A stretch of 64,000 nucleotides of DNA from JANOYJ01 sp963792485 (lineage in GTDB: Bacteria > Pseudomonadota > Alphaproteobacteria > Rhizobiales > Rhizobiaceae): the NCBI GenBank assembly GCA_963792485.1, contig CAWBWL010000007.1, positions 930,001-994,000 on the forward strand, written 5' to 3'. Position numbers and translations under genes: made by a program. Positions 1-9,415 of this stretch are shown one piece after another; the first letter of the stretch is position 1; every line of letters starts with the position of its first letter. Below the pieces are notes generated by a model, which was given only the letters and a program-made list of their open reading frames with translations, did not search any database and had not been told where the DNA came from.

Positions 1-938
1 CGTTTGAACACGGCACAGTTGGACGTGCTGCTGCCGCTGGTTCCCTGTCTCCAAACCTCACACTGGGAGGATGATTCAGTGCCGCCAGAACGGAATGTCA
101 GCGCATTATAGATCGAAAACCGCGTCAATGGGTTGCCGGATGCATCCAGTTTTGAGCCGTCCGCACCGGTTGTCCGGTAACCCGTCGGGTTTGTCGGGCT
201 CGGCGTGCCCCAGTTCAAATGCTCATGATGGATCGGCGATACGCCGCGCGTATCCATCCATGATTTCGTGGCATTTGCCGGGCCGACATTTACGGAGGCG
301 GCAAAGGGAACGATCGAGAACTTGATTGGGTCGTTGACCTGCTCGATCTGCTCCCCTGCAGTGATCATTGTCGAGACGAGCTCTTTAGCCGCTGTTTTCA
401 GCAGCGTAATGCGCTGGTTCGCCACCGGAGTGCCCGAGTTTCCGTACTTGTCCCACGCCATTGAGCCCGAATTATCGAGAACAAGGGCGATTTCGGCCAG
501 TGCGCGCATTTTGAGCGTTGATTGCTGAATGACAACCACATTGGTCCCGGCCTGTTCGCCCATCAGCGCGGAAATGGCAGGTCCGAAAAGCGTCTCGTAG
601 GCGAGAGTCGCCTTGACGACGAGTTCCTTGGAAGTGGTTCCGGCTTCGCCCGGGAGCAAAACTTCGACTGTAGTGCTGTCTTTATAGTTCGGATCAAAGT
701 TTGCTTCAAAGAATTTCTTGCCAAAGTCCTTGAGCTCCGCATCTGTCTTGGTGCCCGCCGCATAGAGCTTACTGACAGCCAAGCCCGCCGCGTCGGTGGA
801 ATCGCCGAGCGAGTGCTTCAGGCGGCTGATATTGGCGTAATCAACCGACATGCCAACGCCCGCGAACAAGGGAAGCATCGCAATGGCGAAAATCGCCGCG
901 TAATTGCCATCCTGATTGCGCAAAAAATTCTTCAGCAT
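1..938 (-). CDS. TadG-like pilus assembly protein with vWA domain (3' end outside window)
   Basis: Reading from the ATG at 938 toward the window edge, the frame stays open to base 1, so the C-terminus is missing. The N-terminus (MLKNFLRNQDGNYAAIFAIA, then a hydrophobic stretch) is the class-III prepilin-like TadE/TadG leader with a single membrane helix at about residues 12-32. A von Willebrand A MIDAS motif, D-N-S-G-S-M, follows near residue 150 and is preceded by a short hydrophobic beta strand, as in TadG. The family helps assemble or anchor Flp/Tad pili in the envelope. The next gene at 1100-1531 has the same N-terminal design, so the two probably belong to one Tad-related cluster that continues beyond the window. 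Family assignment is firm; the role of this paralogue is inferred. Confidence 0.82.
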   Translation of the reverse strand, partial: MLKNFLRNQDGNYAAIFAIAMLPLFAGVGMSVDYANISRLKHSLGDSTDAAGLAVSKLYAAGTKTDAELKDFGKKFFEANFDPNYKDSTTVEVLLPGEAGTTSKELVVKATLAYETLFGPAISALMGEQAGTNVVVIQQSTLKMRALAEIALVLDNSGSMAWDKYGNSGTPVANQRITLLKTAAKELVSTMITAGEQIEQVNDPIKFSIVPFAASVNVGPANATKSWMDTRGVSPIHHEHLNWGTPSPTNPTGYRTTGADGSKLDASGNPLTRFSIYNALTFRSGGTESSSQCEVWRQGTSGSSTSNCAVFK

Positions 939-1099
939 CTTAGTCTCCAGCCTTACCTGATCCCCCGCAACTCCAAAGGACGGATTGCGTATCAGGGTGA
1001 ATTTAACAGAGCCGGGTTACAAAATTGGTACCAAGGCAAAGGCGAATTCAACGTTTGCGGGAAAGCGGGTGTTAACCATACTTGGCAACCGGTTCCGGA

Positions 1100-1531
1100 T
1101 CAGGGCAGCACAATCACATAGTCATAATGATCCGCGGGCTTTCCTGTGACAGCCGCATAAAGCGGAGCCATTAGCGGCTTGAACTTAAGCCTGGCTGAAA
1201 CCTTGAGTACTCGGCCCTGAGGCGAGCGCATGTCGGGCATCTGTAGCTTCAGCTTGAGATTTTTCTCATGTTCAGGGCCTAGATTGGCCAAAAGCATGGC
1301 CTTGACAGTTTTCTCGACGGCGGATTTTGGCTTTCCCTTCACCACCTCCTGAATGCCCGCAATAGCGGCTTGATCAATGCTGCGGGCAAACTGGCTCTGC
1401 AAGCTTGAGGCTTGCACATAGTCAAATGACGCGCCGACGCCGGCCATCAAGGGCAAGGCCGCAAGCGCAAAGATCACGGCATAATTGCCGCCGGTGTCAC
1501 GTGCGAACCGTCGAGCCGCATCTTTTTGCAT
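1100..1531 (-). CDS. TadE/TadG-like small pilus-associated protein
   Basis: A 143-residue protein begins at the ATG at 1531. A longer in-frame extension to 1684 would run back through the groESL promoter/CIRCE region and is not used. The N-terminus (MQKDAARRFARDTGGNYAVI, then a hydrophobic helix and GVGASFDYVQAS) matches the TadE/G-like leader of the neighbouring protein at 1-938, but there is no vWA domain. Such short pseudopilin-like proteins are thought to sit in the inner membrane with a periplasmic C-terminal domain. It is divergent from groES with about 225 bp between the starts. Its own promoter was not identified; the CIRCE element lies about 143 bp upstream of its ATG and probably serves groES only. 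Confidence 0.72.
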   Translation of the reverse strand: MQKDAARRFARDTGGNYAVIFALAALPLMAGVGASFDYVQASSLQSQFARSIDQAAIAGIQEVVKGKPKSAVEKTVKAMLLANLGPEHEKNLKLKLQMPDMRSPQGRVLKVSARLKFKPLMAPLYAAVTGKPADHYDYVIVLP

Positions 1532-1637
1532 AACATCCCCCGCACAATTCACGCCCTGATAGAGGAAACCCATTAAGGCGGAGAAAACTCGGACTGTCCG
1601 ATTTGAACGGTCTTTCGTCTCTGGTTTGACTCTCTCA

Positions 1638-1666
1638 TTGACAAGCGCAGCCCAAGTGCATATCTC
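1638..1666 (+). promoter_or_regulatory. Sigma-70-type promoter of groESL
   Basis: TTGACA at 1638-1643 and TATCTC at 1661-1666 are separated by exactly 17 bp. The predicted start of transcription falls just before or at the left edge of the CIRCE operator, the expected layout for HrcA repression. Seen in sequence; activity is inferred. Confidence 0.72.
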
Positions 1667-1673
1667 ACCGCTA

Positions 1674-1700
1674 CTAGCACTCATCCAGTGTGAGTGCTAA
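1674..1700 (+). promoter_or_regulatory. CIRCE element (HrcA operator) for groESL
   Basis: CTAGCACTC (1674-1682), a 9-bp spacer, then GAGTGCTAA (1692-1700). The known CIRCE consensus is TTAGCACTC-N9-GAGTGCTAA, so only one base differs. It lies directly downstream of the -10 box and 55 bp before the groES start, implying heat-inducible repression by an HrcA encoded elsewhere. Confidence 0.95.
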
Positions 1701-1755
1701 TCCGGCTCAAAGGCCGGTCCCCACTTTCAAAAACCAACATCAAGGGTTCATCACA

Positions 1756-2052
1756 ATGGCCAAAACAAAGTTCCGTCCGTTGCATGATCGCATCGTCGTT
1801 CGCCGCGTTGATGCGGAAGAAAAGACGGCTGGCGGCATCATCATCCCCGACACAGCCAAGGAAAAACCGATGGAAGGCGAAGTCCTGTCCGTTGGACCTG
1901 GCGCGCGCGACGATCACGGCAAGCTGGTTCCGCTGGACGTCAAGTCCGGCGACCGCATCCTGTTCGGCAAATGGTCCGGCACCGAAGTCAAGCTCAATGG
2001 CGAAGACCTTCTGATCATGAAGGAATCCGACGTCATGGGCATTCTCGGCTAA
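1756..2052 (+). CDS. groES: Co-chaperonin GroES (10 kDa)
   Basis: A 98-residue protein starting MAKTKFRPLHDRIVVRRVDA. An upstream in-frame ATG at 1690 lies inside the CIRCE element and is rejected. GroES forms the heptameric lid of the GroEL folding chamber in the cytoplasm. The mobile-loop region (EEKTAGGIIIPDTAKEKP) and the GxVLSVGPGARDDHGK segment are present, and length is normal for the family. It is followed after 42 bp by groEL, with a ribosome site (CAGGAG) before groEL. Transcription is expected from the 1638 promoter under HrcA/CIRCE control. Confidence 0.98.
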   Translation: MAKTKFRPLHDRIVVRRVDAEEKTAGGIIIPDTAKEKPMEGEVLSVGPGARDDHGKLVPLDVKSGDRILFGKWSGTEVKLNGEDLLIMKESDVMGILG

Positions 2053-2094
2053 TTCACCCACTCATTTTCATCCTGACTACAGGAGTTACATACT

Positions 2095-3741
<1,647 letters not shown>

Positions 3742-3774
3742 GTCCAAGCTCACCACATCGTTGAGACATATGAA

Positions 3775-3800
3775 CCCCGGCGGAGACGCCGGGGTTTTTT
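3775..3800 (+). terminator. Rho-independent terminator after groEL
   Basis: CCCCGGCG, loop GAGA, CGCCGGGG, then six T. The perfect 8-bp GC stem is 33 bp after the groEL stop. The T tract reaches the stop codon of the convergent BrnA-like gene (3799-4086). Confidence 0.95.
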
Positions 3801-4086
3801 ATGACACCTTCTTGCGGGCCTCGCGACTGACATGTTCCCACAGCGCCGAATTAATCCGCGACTGGTAGCCGGTGCCGTTACTGCGGAACCAAGCGATCAC
3901 ATCGGCGTCGAGGCGCAGCGTCAGCTGCTGTTTGACGGGCCTGTAAAACAGACCGCGTTTTGCGCCGGACCAATCGGTGACTTCCGGAATATCGCTGGTG
4001 TCGATGTCTTCCTCGGCCATGGCGGCGAGCGCCTCGACTTCCCGACGCGATTTGGTAGAAAGCCTTGCAGATAATGCGTTCTTCAT
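3799..4086 (-). CDS. BrnA-like antitoxin, without an adjacent BrnT toxin
   Basis: A 95-residue protein starting MKNALSARLS at the ATG at 4086; the longer frame to 4788 is only a shadow of the ROK kinase gene. The C-terminal half (QQLTLRLDADVIAWFRSNGT, GYQSRINSALWEHV) is the ribbon-helix-helix DNA-binding domain of the BrnA family, preceded by the family's conserved D-x-S-D-I-P-E segment and a W-S-G-A-K/R-R-G stretch. BrnA normally follows brnT in a type II toxin-antitoxin operon and neutralises the RNase BrnT. Here only about 125 bp separate it from the divergent kinase gene, too little for brnT, so it appears orphaned. It may be a remnant or a stand-alone regulator. Confidence 0.78.
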   Translation of the reverse strand: MKNALSARLSTKSRREVEALAAMAEEDIDTSDIPEVTDWSGAKRGLFYRPVKQQLTLRLDADVIAWFRSNGTGYQSRINSALWEHVSREARKKVS

Positions 4087-4210
4087 GAGATTTTGGTGCA
4101 CCTGCGCCGGGTGGTGCCTATCAGTATGGAGAGTAGTGCAAAACTGCCTGCAAGAATAGCCTCCGGCGTTCGCGCCCGCTAATGTCCGCGCAAACCGGAG
4201 CGGCTCAATC

Positions 4211-5110
4211 ATGATTTTGGCCATCGACATAGGCGGCACCGCCATCAAGGGCGCAATCGCGACTTCCCCGTCCGACATCACCCCACTCGAGCGCATCGCA
4301 ACCCCGGTGCACGACCGCGCGGCGTTTGATGCGGCTATTGGCGGCCTTATCGCGCAGCATCCTGCCGTCTCCAAAGTCTGCATCTCCATCGCCGGTCCGG
4401 TTGACCCGGAGACTGACGTTGTCACAACCGCCAACATCCCCTGCATCGACCAACGCCCGCTGCGCCGTGAACTTGGTGCCAAGTTCTCGCTGCCATTCCT
4501 CGTTGCCAATGATGCCGATTGTTTTGCGCTTGCCGAAGCCACGCTCGGCGCGGGGCGCGGGGCAAAGATTGTGTTTGGTATCATCCTTGGCACCGGCGTT
4601 GGCGGAGGGTTGATTGTCGATGGCAAGATAGTCAGCGGCGCGGGCGGGTTTGCTGGCGAATGGGGACATGGACCGGTCATGCCGCTGATGGCGGGTGATC
4701 CGCCGATTGCCGTGCCCCAGATTAAATGCGGCTGCGGGCAGACGGGGTGTGTCGATACGCTTGGCGGCGCGCGCGGGCTGGAGCGCATCCACGAGCATCT
4801 TCATGGCACAAGGCCCGACAGCACCGAAATCACAAATGCCTGGCTTGCAGACGACAGAGCCGCGGCACAGACCATCGCGCTCTATCTAGACCTCATTTCG
4901 CGTCCGCTGGCACTGGCCGTCAACATCACCGGCGCCGGCATCGTGCCGGTTGGCGGCGGGCTGTCAAACGTTCCTGAGCTGATTGCCGAAATTGATCTCG
5001 CCACACGCGCCAAAACGCTGCACAAGCATTCAAAGCCGCTCGTCGTGCCCGGTCTGTGCACAGTCGAGCCGGGCCTGATCGGCGCGGCCATTATGGGATT
5101 TGCATCATGA
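4211..5110 (+). CDS. ROK-family sugar kinase
   Basis: 299 residues. The ATP-binding motif AIDIGGTAIKG is at the very N-terminus. The ROK catalytic region (VANDADCFALAEA, then GTGVGGGLIV), the GEWGHGPV histidine segment and the zinc motif CGCGQTGC (about residue 175) follow. ROK kinases phosphorylate hexoses such as glucose, N-acetylglucosamine or N-acetylmannosamine. The zinc motif is usually followed by Glu after one residue; here it is Asp (CVDT). The stop overlaps the cutC start as ATGA, so the two genes are translationally coupled. The substrate cannot be told from sequence alone. Confidence 0.85.
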   Translation: MILAIDIGGTAIKGAIATSPSDITPLERIATPVHDRAAFDAAIGGLIAQHPAVSKVCISIAGPVDPETDVVTTANIPCIDQRPLRRELGAKFSLPFLVANDADCFALAEATLGAGRGAKIVFGIILGTGVGGGLIVDGKIVSGAGGFAGEWGHGPVMPLMAGDPPIAVPQIKCGCGQTGCVDTLGGARGLERIHEHLHGTRPDSTEITNAWLADDRAAAQTIALYLDLISRPLALAVNITGAGIVPVGGGLSNVPELIAEIDLATRAKTLHKHSKPLVVPGLCTVEPGLIGAAIMGFAS

Positions 5111-5850
5111 CCAAACGCATCCTCCTCGAAATCTGCGTCGACAGCGCCGACTCGATGTTCGCCGCCATTGAAGGCGGGGCGGACCGGATCGAGCTGTGCT
5201 CGGCGCTTGAGCTCGGCGGGCTGACGCCGACCCCTGGCCTTATGCACATTGCCGCCTCTGCGCCGGTGCCGGTGTTTGCCATGATCCGCCCGCGCGGCGG
5301 CGATTATGTCTTCTCGCCCGCCGAGCTCGACCAGATGCATCACGACATTGACGCCGCCGCAAAGGCCGGGCTTGCAGGCGTGGTGATCGGCGCGAACGAT
5401 GAAGGCGGCCGGCTTGACGGGAACGCGCTCGGCGCACTCAAGCGCCATGCAGGCAATCTCGACGTTACGCTCAACCGCGCTATTGACCTGACGCCTGATC
5501 CCGTTGCTGCCGTCGATACAGCCGCCGCACTCGGCTTCAAGCGCATTCTCTCCTCAGGCGGTGCTCTCATTTGCCCCGATGGCCTTGACGCGCTTCGCCA
5601 GATGCACGCCCGCGCCAATGGACGCCTTACCATCATGCCCGGCAGCGGCGTTTCGGCTGAAACCGCTGCGTCCATTCTCGCCGCCTTCCCGGTCACGGAG
5701 ATCCATGGTTCCTGCAGCCTGCCCATTCAGGAAAGCGACCCCAAAATGTCAGCCTTCGGCTTCTCGGCAGGCGTGCGGCGGCGGACCTCGCGGATGAAGG
5801 TCGAAAAGCTGCGCGCCGCGCTTGATGCCGTCGCCACAGCGCTTTCCTAA
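5107..5850 (+). CDS. cutC: CutC family protein
   Basis: 247 residues starting MTKRILLEICVDSADSMFAA at the ATG that overlaps the upstream stop by four bases. The TIM-barrel CutC family signature is seen in GGADRIELCSALELGGLTPT and in the RPRGGDYVFS and TLNRAIDLT segments. CutC was first linked to copper tolerance in E. coli, but that link is disputed and the biochemical activity is unknown. Pairing with a ROK kinase hints at sugar or cell-wall metabolism rather than copper. Converges on the gene at 5847-6275, with stop codons overlapping. Confidence 0.9.
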   Translation: MTKRILLEICVDSADSMFAAIEGGADRIELCSALELGGLTPTPGLMHIAASAPVPVFAMIRPRGGDYVFSPAELDQMHHDIDAAAKAGLAGVVIGANDEGGRLDGNALGALKRHAGNLDVTLNRAIDLTPDPVAAVDTAAALGFKRILSSGGALICPDGLDALRQMHARANGRLTIMPGSGVSAETAASILAAFPVTEIHGSCSLPIQESDPKMSAFGFSAGVRRRTSRMKVEKLRAALDAVATALS

Positions 5851-6275
5851 AGAAAACCCATCACGCCCAGCGCAAGCACGACATAGCGCGCGAATTTGCC
5901 GATCCCCACGAGAAGAAGGAACACCGGCAGCGGCTCGCGCAAAACGCCTGCAATAACGGTCAGCGCATCGCCGCCAATAGGCAGCCAGGCCAAAAGCAGC
6001 GAGTACTTGCCCCATCGCTGATACCAGTGTTGCGCCCGGTCCAATTGCCTTTGCGAAGCAGGGAACCATGGCCGGTCGCGAAAGCTTTCAATCCGTGCGC
6101 CAAGCCACCAGTTCACCGCCGCGCCCAGCGTATTGCCGACGCCTGCGACAATGACGAGCGTCACCACATCATGCCCGTCCGCGACGATCAGCGCCGTGAG
6201 CAGGACTTCGGATTGCAACGGCAGGATTGTCGCTGCGGCAAAGGCAGTGAAAAAGAGAACTGCGAGGATCGGCAT
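5847..6275 (-). CDS. YqaA-like membrane protein of the DedA/SNARE-associated superfamily
   Basis: 142 residues, mostly hydrophobic. It shows the reduced DedA topology: N-terminal helix (ILAVLFFTAFAAATILP), the re-entrant SEVLLTALIVADG segment, the G-N-T-L-G-A-x-x-N-W-W-L-G motif, a polar loop with WFPASQRQLDRAQHWYQRWG, and two more hydrophobic segments. DedA-type proteins are inner-membrane lipid or ion handling proteins; the YqaA branch is uncharacterised. Monocistronic. The roughly 500-bp gap between this start and fumC contains only the doubtful small gene at 6398-6725. Confidence 0.82.
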   Translation of the reverse strand: MPILAVLFFTAFAAATILPLQSEVLLTALIVADGHDVVTLVIVAGVGNTLGAAVNWWLGARIESFRDRPWFPASQRQLDRAQHWYQRWGKYSLLLAWLPIGGDALTVIAGVLREPLPVFLLLVGIGKFARYVVLALGVMGFL

Positions 6276-6397
6276 GATCCGCGCCTAACCGCATTTTGCG
6301 CCAATTGACAGATGCTGAGCCGGCTGCGCCCGTTCACTTCCCGGAAACCTTTCGCGCGCATCATGATTTGATTCTTGTCCAACGGGACTTGAGGCAG

Positions 6398-6725
6398 ATG
6401 AAAACCGGCGTGATCATGCTCTCTGGGTTTTCTGACGGCCACACCGGCCGGGGCCGAGGCTCGTGCCCGAAGATCAGCAGCAGCCCTGTCGCAGCGCCGG
6501 CTTATTCCAAAGACATCTTACGCCGCCGCCCGCTATGTTGCCCGCGACCGCAATGTGCGCGTGCTCAATATGCGTTCGGCGGAAGTGGACGAGGCTTCAA
6601 GCTACAAACTCTGCCTGGCCGTGCGCGGGGGCGAAGCACGCGGTTCCAAACCCGCGCGACTGTTGCCCGTGACGCGATGCCAAGGGCACTTCTCATTGAC
6701 ACGATGGTTCCCCGGCGGCTGTTAG
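6398..6725 (+). pseudogene. Possible small secreted protein with a +1 frame break
   Basis: Within the gap before fumC, an ATG at 6398 starts MKTGVIMLSGF. Skipping one T in the TTTT run at 6428-6431 continues it as LTATPAGAEA, giving a plausible signal peptide with an AxA cleavage site. The following frame stays open to TAG at 6723-6725. Its part from 6519 on (YAAARYVARDRNVRVLNMRS...) has strong G/C third positions, as real genes here do. I do not recognise the family. It may be a frameshifted or mis-sequenced gene of about 108 residues, or chance. Supported only by codon bias and the signal-like start. Confidence 0.3.
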
Positions 6726-6780
6726 ACGGTTGCGAAAATCGTCAAAGGTCGGCATAGGCAAGCATCCCAGGAGCTTTGCC

Positions 6781-8172
6781 ATGACCGCCACGCGCACCGA
6801 GACCGACACATTCGGCCCCATCGAAGTCGATGATTCCATGCTCTGGGGCGCGCAGGCGCAGCGCTCGCTGGGCAATTTCAAGATCGGCTGGGAAAAGCAG
6901 CCGCTCTCCATCGTCCGTGCCCTCGGCATCGTCAAACGCGCCGCAGCCGAGGCCAATATGGAACTCGGCCAGCTCGACGCAAAACTTGGCGCGGCCATCG
7001 TCAATGCCGCGCAGGAAGTCATTGACGGCAAGCTCAACGAACATTTCCCGCTGGTCGTCTGGCAGACCGGCTCCGGCACGCAGTCGAACATGAATGCGAA
7101 CGAAGTGATCTCCAACCGGGCGATTGAAAAACTCGGCGGGGTCAAGGGCTCGAAAAAGCCCGTGCATCCGAACGACCATGTCAATATGAGCCAGTCGTCG
7201 AACGACACCTACCCGACCGCCATGCACATCGCCTGCGCCGAGCGAATTGTGCATGATCTTGTGCCTGCCCTGAAGCACCTCCACGCCGCGCTGGACGCCA
7301 AAGCGAAGGCCTTCGATCACATCGTCAAGATCGGCCGCACGCATACGCAGGACGCAACGCCGCTGACGCTTGGCCAGGAGTTTTCTGGCTACGCGGCGCA
7401 GGTCGCGTCTTCAATAAAGCGCATTGAGATGACACTGCCCGGCCTGATGGAACTCGCGCAAGGCGGCACGGCGGTGGGAACGGGGCTGAACGCGCCTGTC
7501 GGGTTTGCAGAGAAGGTGGCGGAGCGCATCGCATCGATCACCGGCCTTGCCTTTACCACCGCGCCCAACAAGTTCGAAGCACTGGCCGCGCACGACGCCA
7601 TGGTGTTCTCGCACGGCGCCATTAACGCGGCGGCGGCGGCGCTGTTCAAGATCGCCAACGATATCCGCTTCCTCGGCTCCGGCCCGCGCTCTGGGCTGGG
7701 CGAACTGCAGTTGCCGGAAAATGAGCCGGGGTCCTCAATTATGCCGGGCAAGGTCAACCCGACGCAGTGCGAGGCGCTGACGCAGGTCTGCGTGCAAGTG
7801 TTCGGCAATCATGCGGCGCTGACATTTGCCGGCAGCCAGGGGCATTTCGAGCTCAACGTGTTCAACCCGGTCATGGCCTATAATTTCCTACAATCCGTGC
7901 AGCTTCTGTCCGACGCCTCGGTCTCCTTTACAGACAACTGCGTCACCGGCATTGAGGCGCGCGAGGACAATATCAAGGCCGCGCTCGACCGCTCGCTGAT
8001 GCTGGTCACAGCGCTTGCGCCGAAGATCGGCTATGACGCCGCCGCCAAAATCGCCAAGACCGCACACAAGAACGGCACGACGCTGAAGGAAGAGGCGCTC
8101 GCGACCGGACTCGTCACCGAGGCGGAGTATCAGGCGCTGGTCGTTCCAGAAAACATGACGCGTCCGGGATAG
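6781..8172 (+). CDS. fumC: Class II fumarate hydratase
   Basis: 463 residues starting MTATRTETDTFGPIEVDDSM, preceded by CAGGAG at proper spacing; the in-frame upstream ATG at 6730 has no ribosome site. FumC is the iron-independent TCA-cycle enzyme interconverting fumarate and malate in the cytoplasm. The superfamily signature GSSIMPGKVNPTQ is intact, as are the TGSGTQSNMNANEV and HVNMSQSSNDTYPTA substrate-binding loops and the GRTHTQDATPLTLGQE helix. Length is typical. No operon partner; the doxX gene starts 98 bp later. Confidence 0.97.
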   Translation: MTATRTETDTFGPIEVDDSMLWGAQAQRSLGNFKIGWEKQPLSIVRALGIVKRAAAEANMELGQLDAKLGAAIVNAAQEVIDGKLNEHFPLVVWQTGSGTQSNMNANEVISNRAIEKLGGVKGSKKPVHPNDHVNMSQSSNDTYPTAMHIACAERIVHDLVPALKHLHAALDAKAKAFDHIVKIGRTHTQDATPLTLGQEFSGYAAQVASSIKRIEMTLPGLMELAQGGTAVGTGLNAPVGFAEKVAERIASITGLAFTTAPNKFEALAAHDAMVFSHGAINAAAAALFKIANDIRFLGSGPRSGLGELQLPENEPGSSIMPGKVNPTQCEALTQVCVQVFGNHAALTFAGSQGHFELNVFNPVMAYNFLQSVQLLSDASVSFTDNCVTGIEAREDNIKAALDRSLMLVTALAPKIGYDAAAKIAKTAHKNGTTLKEEALATGLVTEAEYQALVVPENMTRPG

Positions 8173-8270
8173 ATCGTTCATAAATTGAGAACGAACTGTA
8201 TTATCGCGGCCTGTTTCAATTAACAGCGACTCAGGGTAACGGGCGCTTCCAACTTGAAAGGGTCCGATCC

Positions 8271-8663
8271 ATGTCCAATGCTCTCCTCTCCCTCGTCGGC
8301 CGCGTTCTTCTCGCTGCCGTCTTCATCCCCGCTGGCTTGCAGAAATTCGGCGCTATTGAAGGCACCGCTGGTTACATCTCATCCGTTGGCCTGCCCGCTG
8401 GCACTGCGCTCGCTTGGGCGGCTGCGATTTTCGAAGTTGTGGCAGGCATCGCCATCCTGATCGGCTTCCAGACCAAGTGGGTCGCAATTGCGCTTGCAGC
8501 GTTCTGCGTGTTCACCGGCCTTGTGTTCCACGGTGGCGCTGATCAAATGCAGCAGATTATGATGTTCAAAAACCTCGGCCTTGCCGGCGGCTTCCTTGCG
8601 CTTGCCGCCTCTGGCGCCGGCGCATGGTCAGTCGATGCAAAGCGCGGCATTGCCGCTGCCTGA
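8271..8663 (+). CDS. DoxX family membrane protein
   Basis: 130 residues with four predicted membrane segments. It begins with the family signature LLSLVGRVLLAAVFIPAGLQ and continues FGAIEGTAGYISSVGLP, then GLVFHGGADQMQQIMMFKNL near residue 85. DoxX/SURF4-like proteins are inner-membrane proteins of unclear function, several linked to redox or thiol stress. Monocistronic: a strong terminator lies 27 bp after the stop. The weak ribosome site (AAAGGG) fits the ATG at 8271. Confidence 0.88.
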   Translation: MSNALLSLVGRVLLAAVFIPAGLQKFGAIEGTAGYISSVGLPAGTALAWAAAIFEVVAGIAILIGFQTKWVAIALAAFCVFTGLVFHGGADQMQQIMMFKNLGLAGGFLALAASGAGAWSVDAKRGIAAA

Positions 8664-8689
8664 TCTGAACCGGATTGAGTTTGAAGGCG

Positions 8690-8715
8690 GCCGGGGGAAA
8701 CCCCGGCTGTTTTTT
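8690..8715 (+). terminator. Rho-independent terminator between doxX and hisG
   Basis: GCCGGGG, loop GAAA, CCCCGGC, then TGTTTTTT. It ends one base before the stop codon of the convergent hisG. Confidence 0.93.
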
Positions 8716-8716
8716 G

Positions 8717-9415
8717 TCAGGCTGAGGTATCCAGAGCGCCGGTAATGGAGTTCAACGTCGCCGCATCCGATTTGTTGCGCGCCTTCAGCGCCTGAACCAG
8801 ACAGGCCTGCGACTTCAGAATAACCCCGTCGCTCAATACCTTAAGCCGGTTCGCCGTCAGCGTCTCGCCGGTCGACGTGATGTCCACGATCAGATCCGCC
8901 AGCCCCGCCGCCGGCGCGCCTTCGGTGGCGCCGAGGCTCTCGACGATCTGGTAGACCTGAATGCCGTGCTTCTGCGAAAAGAAGCTCTGCGTCATGCGCC
9001 AATATTTCGTCGCGATCCTGAGCCGCCGCCCGTGCCTTTGGCGGAAGTCGGCTGCCACGTCGTCAAGATCCGCCATCGTATCGACATCGTGCCAATGGTC
9101 CGGCACGGCCACCACCACATCTGCGCGCCCAAAACCCAGCCGCGCAGCGATCTCCATGCGTTTGTCCCAGTCCGCCGCGCTTTCGCGCACAAGGTCTTCG
9201 CCGGTCACGCCCAGATCAATCGCCCCCGCCGCCAGCTCGCGGGCGATTTCGGAGGCGGAGAGCAGCGCGATCTCGACGTCCTTGCGCCCCTTCACCTTGC
9301 AGCGATAGGCGCGGCTGTTTTCCGGCGGCATAATTTCGAGGCCCGCTTTGGCGAAAGCCAAGAGCGCGTCATCCTTCATCCGGCCTTTGGAAGGCATGGC
9401 AATTGTGATGCTCAT
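8717..9415 (-). CDS. hisG: ATP phosphoribosyltransferase, short (HisZ-dependent) form
   Basis: 232 residues. HisG catalyses the first step of histidine synthesis, joining ATP and PRPP. This is the short form, which lacks the C-terminal allosteric domain and needs HisZ. Motifs seen: IAMPSKGRMKDDALLAFAKA, LGVTGEDLV and the PRPP-binding DLIVDITSTGETLTANRLK segment. The start codon overlaps the hisZ stop by four bases, so the two subunits are coupled in translation. It is the last gene of the hisS-hisZ-hisG block. Confidence 0.97.
   Translation of the reverse strand: MSITIAMPSKGRMKDDALLAFAKAGLEIMPPENSRAYRCKVKGRKDVEIALLSASEIARELAAGAIDLGVTGEDLVRESAADWDKRMEIAARLGFGRADVVVAVPDHWHDVDTMADLDDVAADFRQRHGRRLRIATKYWRMTQSFFSQKHGIQVYQIVESLGATEGAPAAGLADLIVDITSTGETLTANRLKVLSDGVILKSQACLVQALKARNKSDAATLNSITGALDTSA

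Noticed and set aside
1690..1755. Upstream ATG extension for groES
   Set aside because: The codons lie in the CIRCE element and would add 22 residues not found in GroES.
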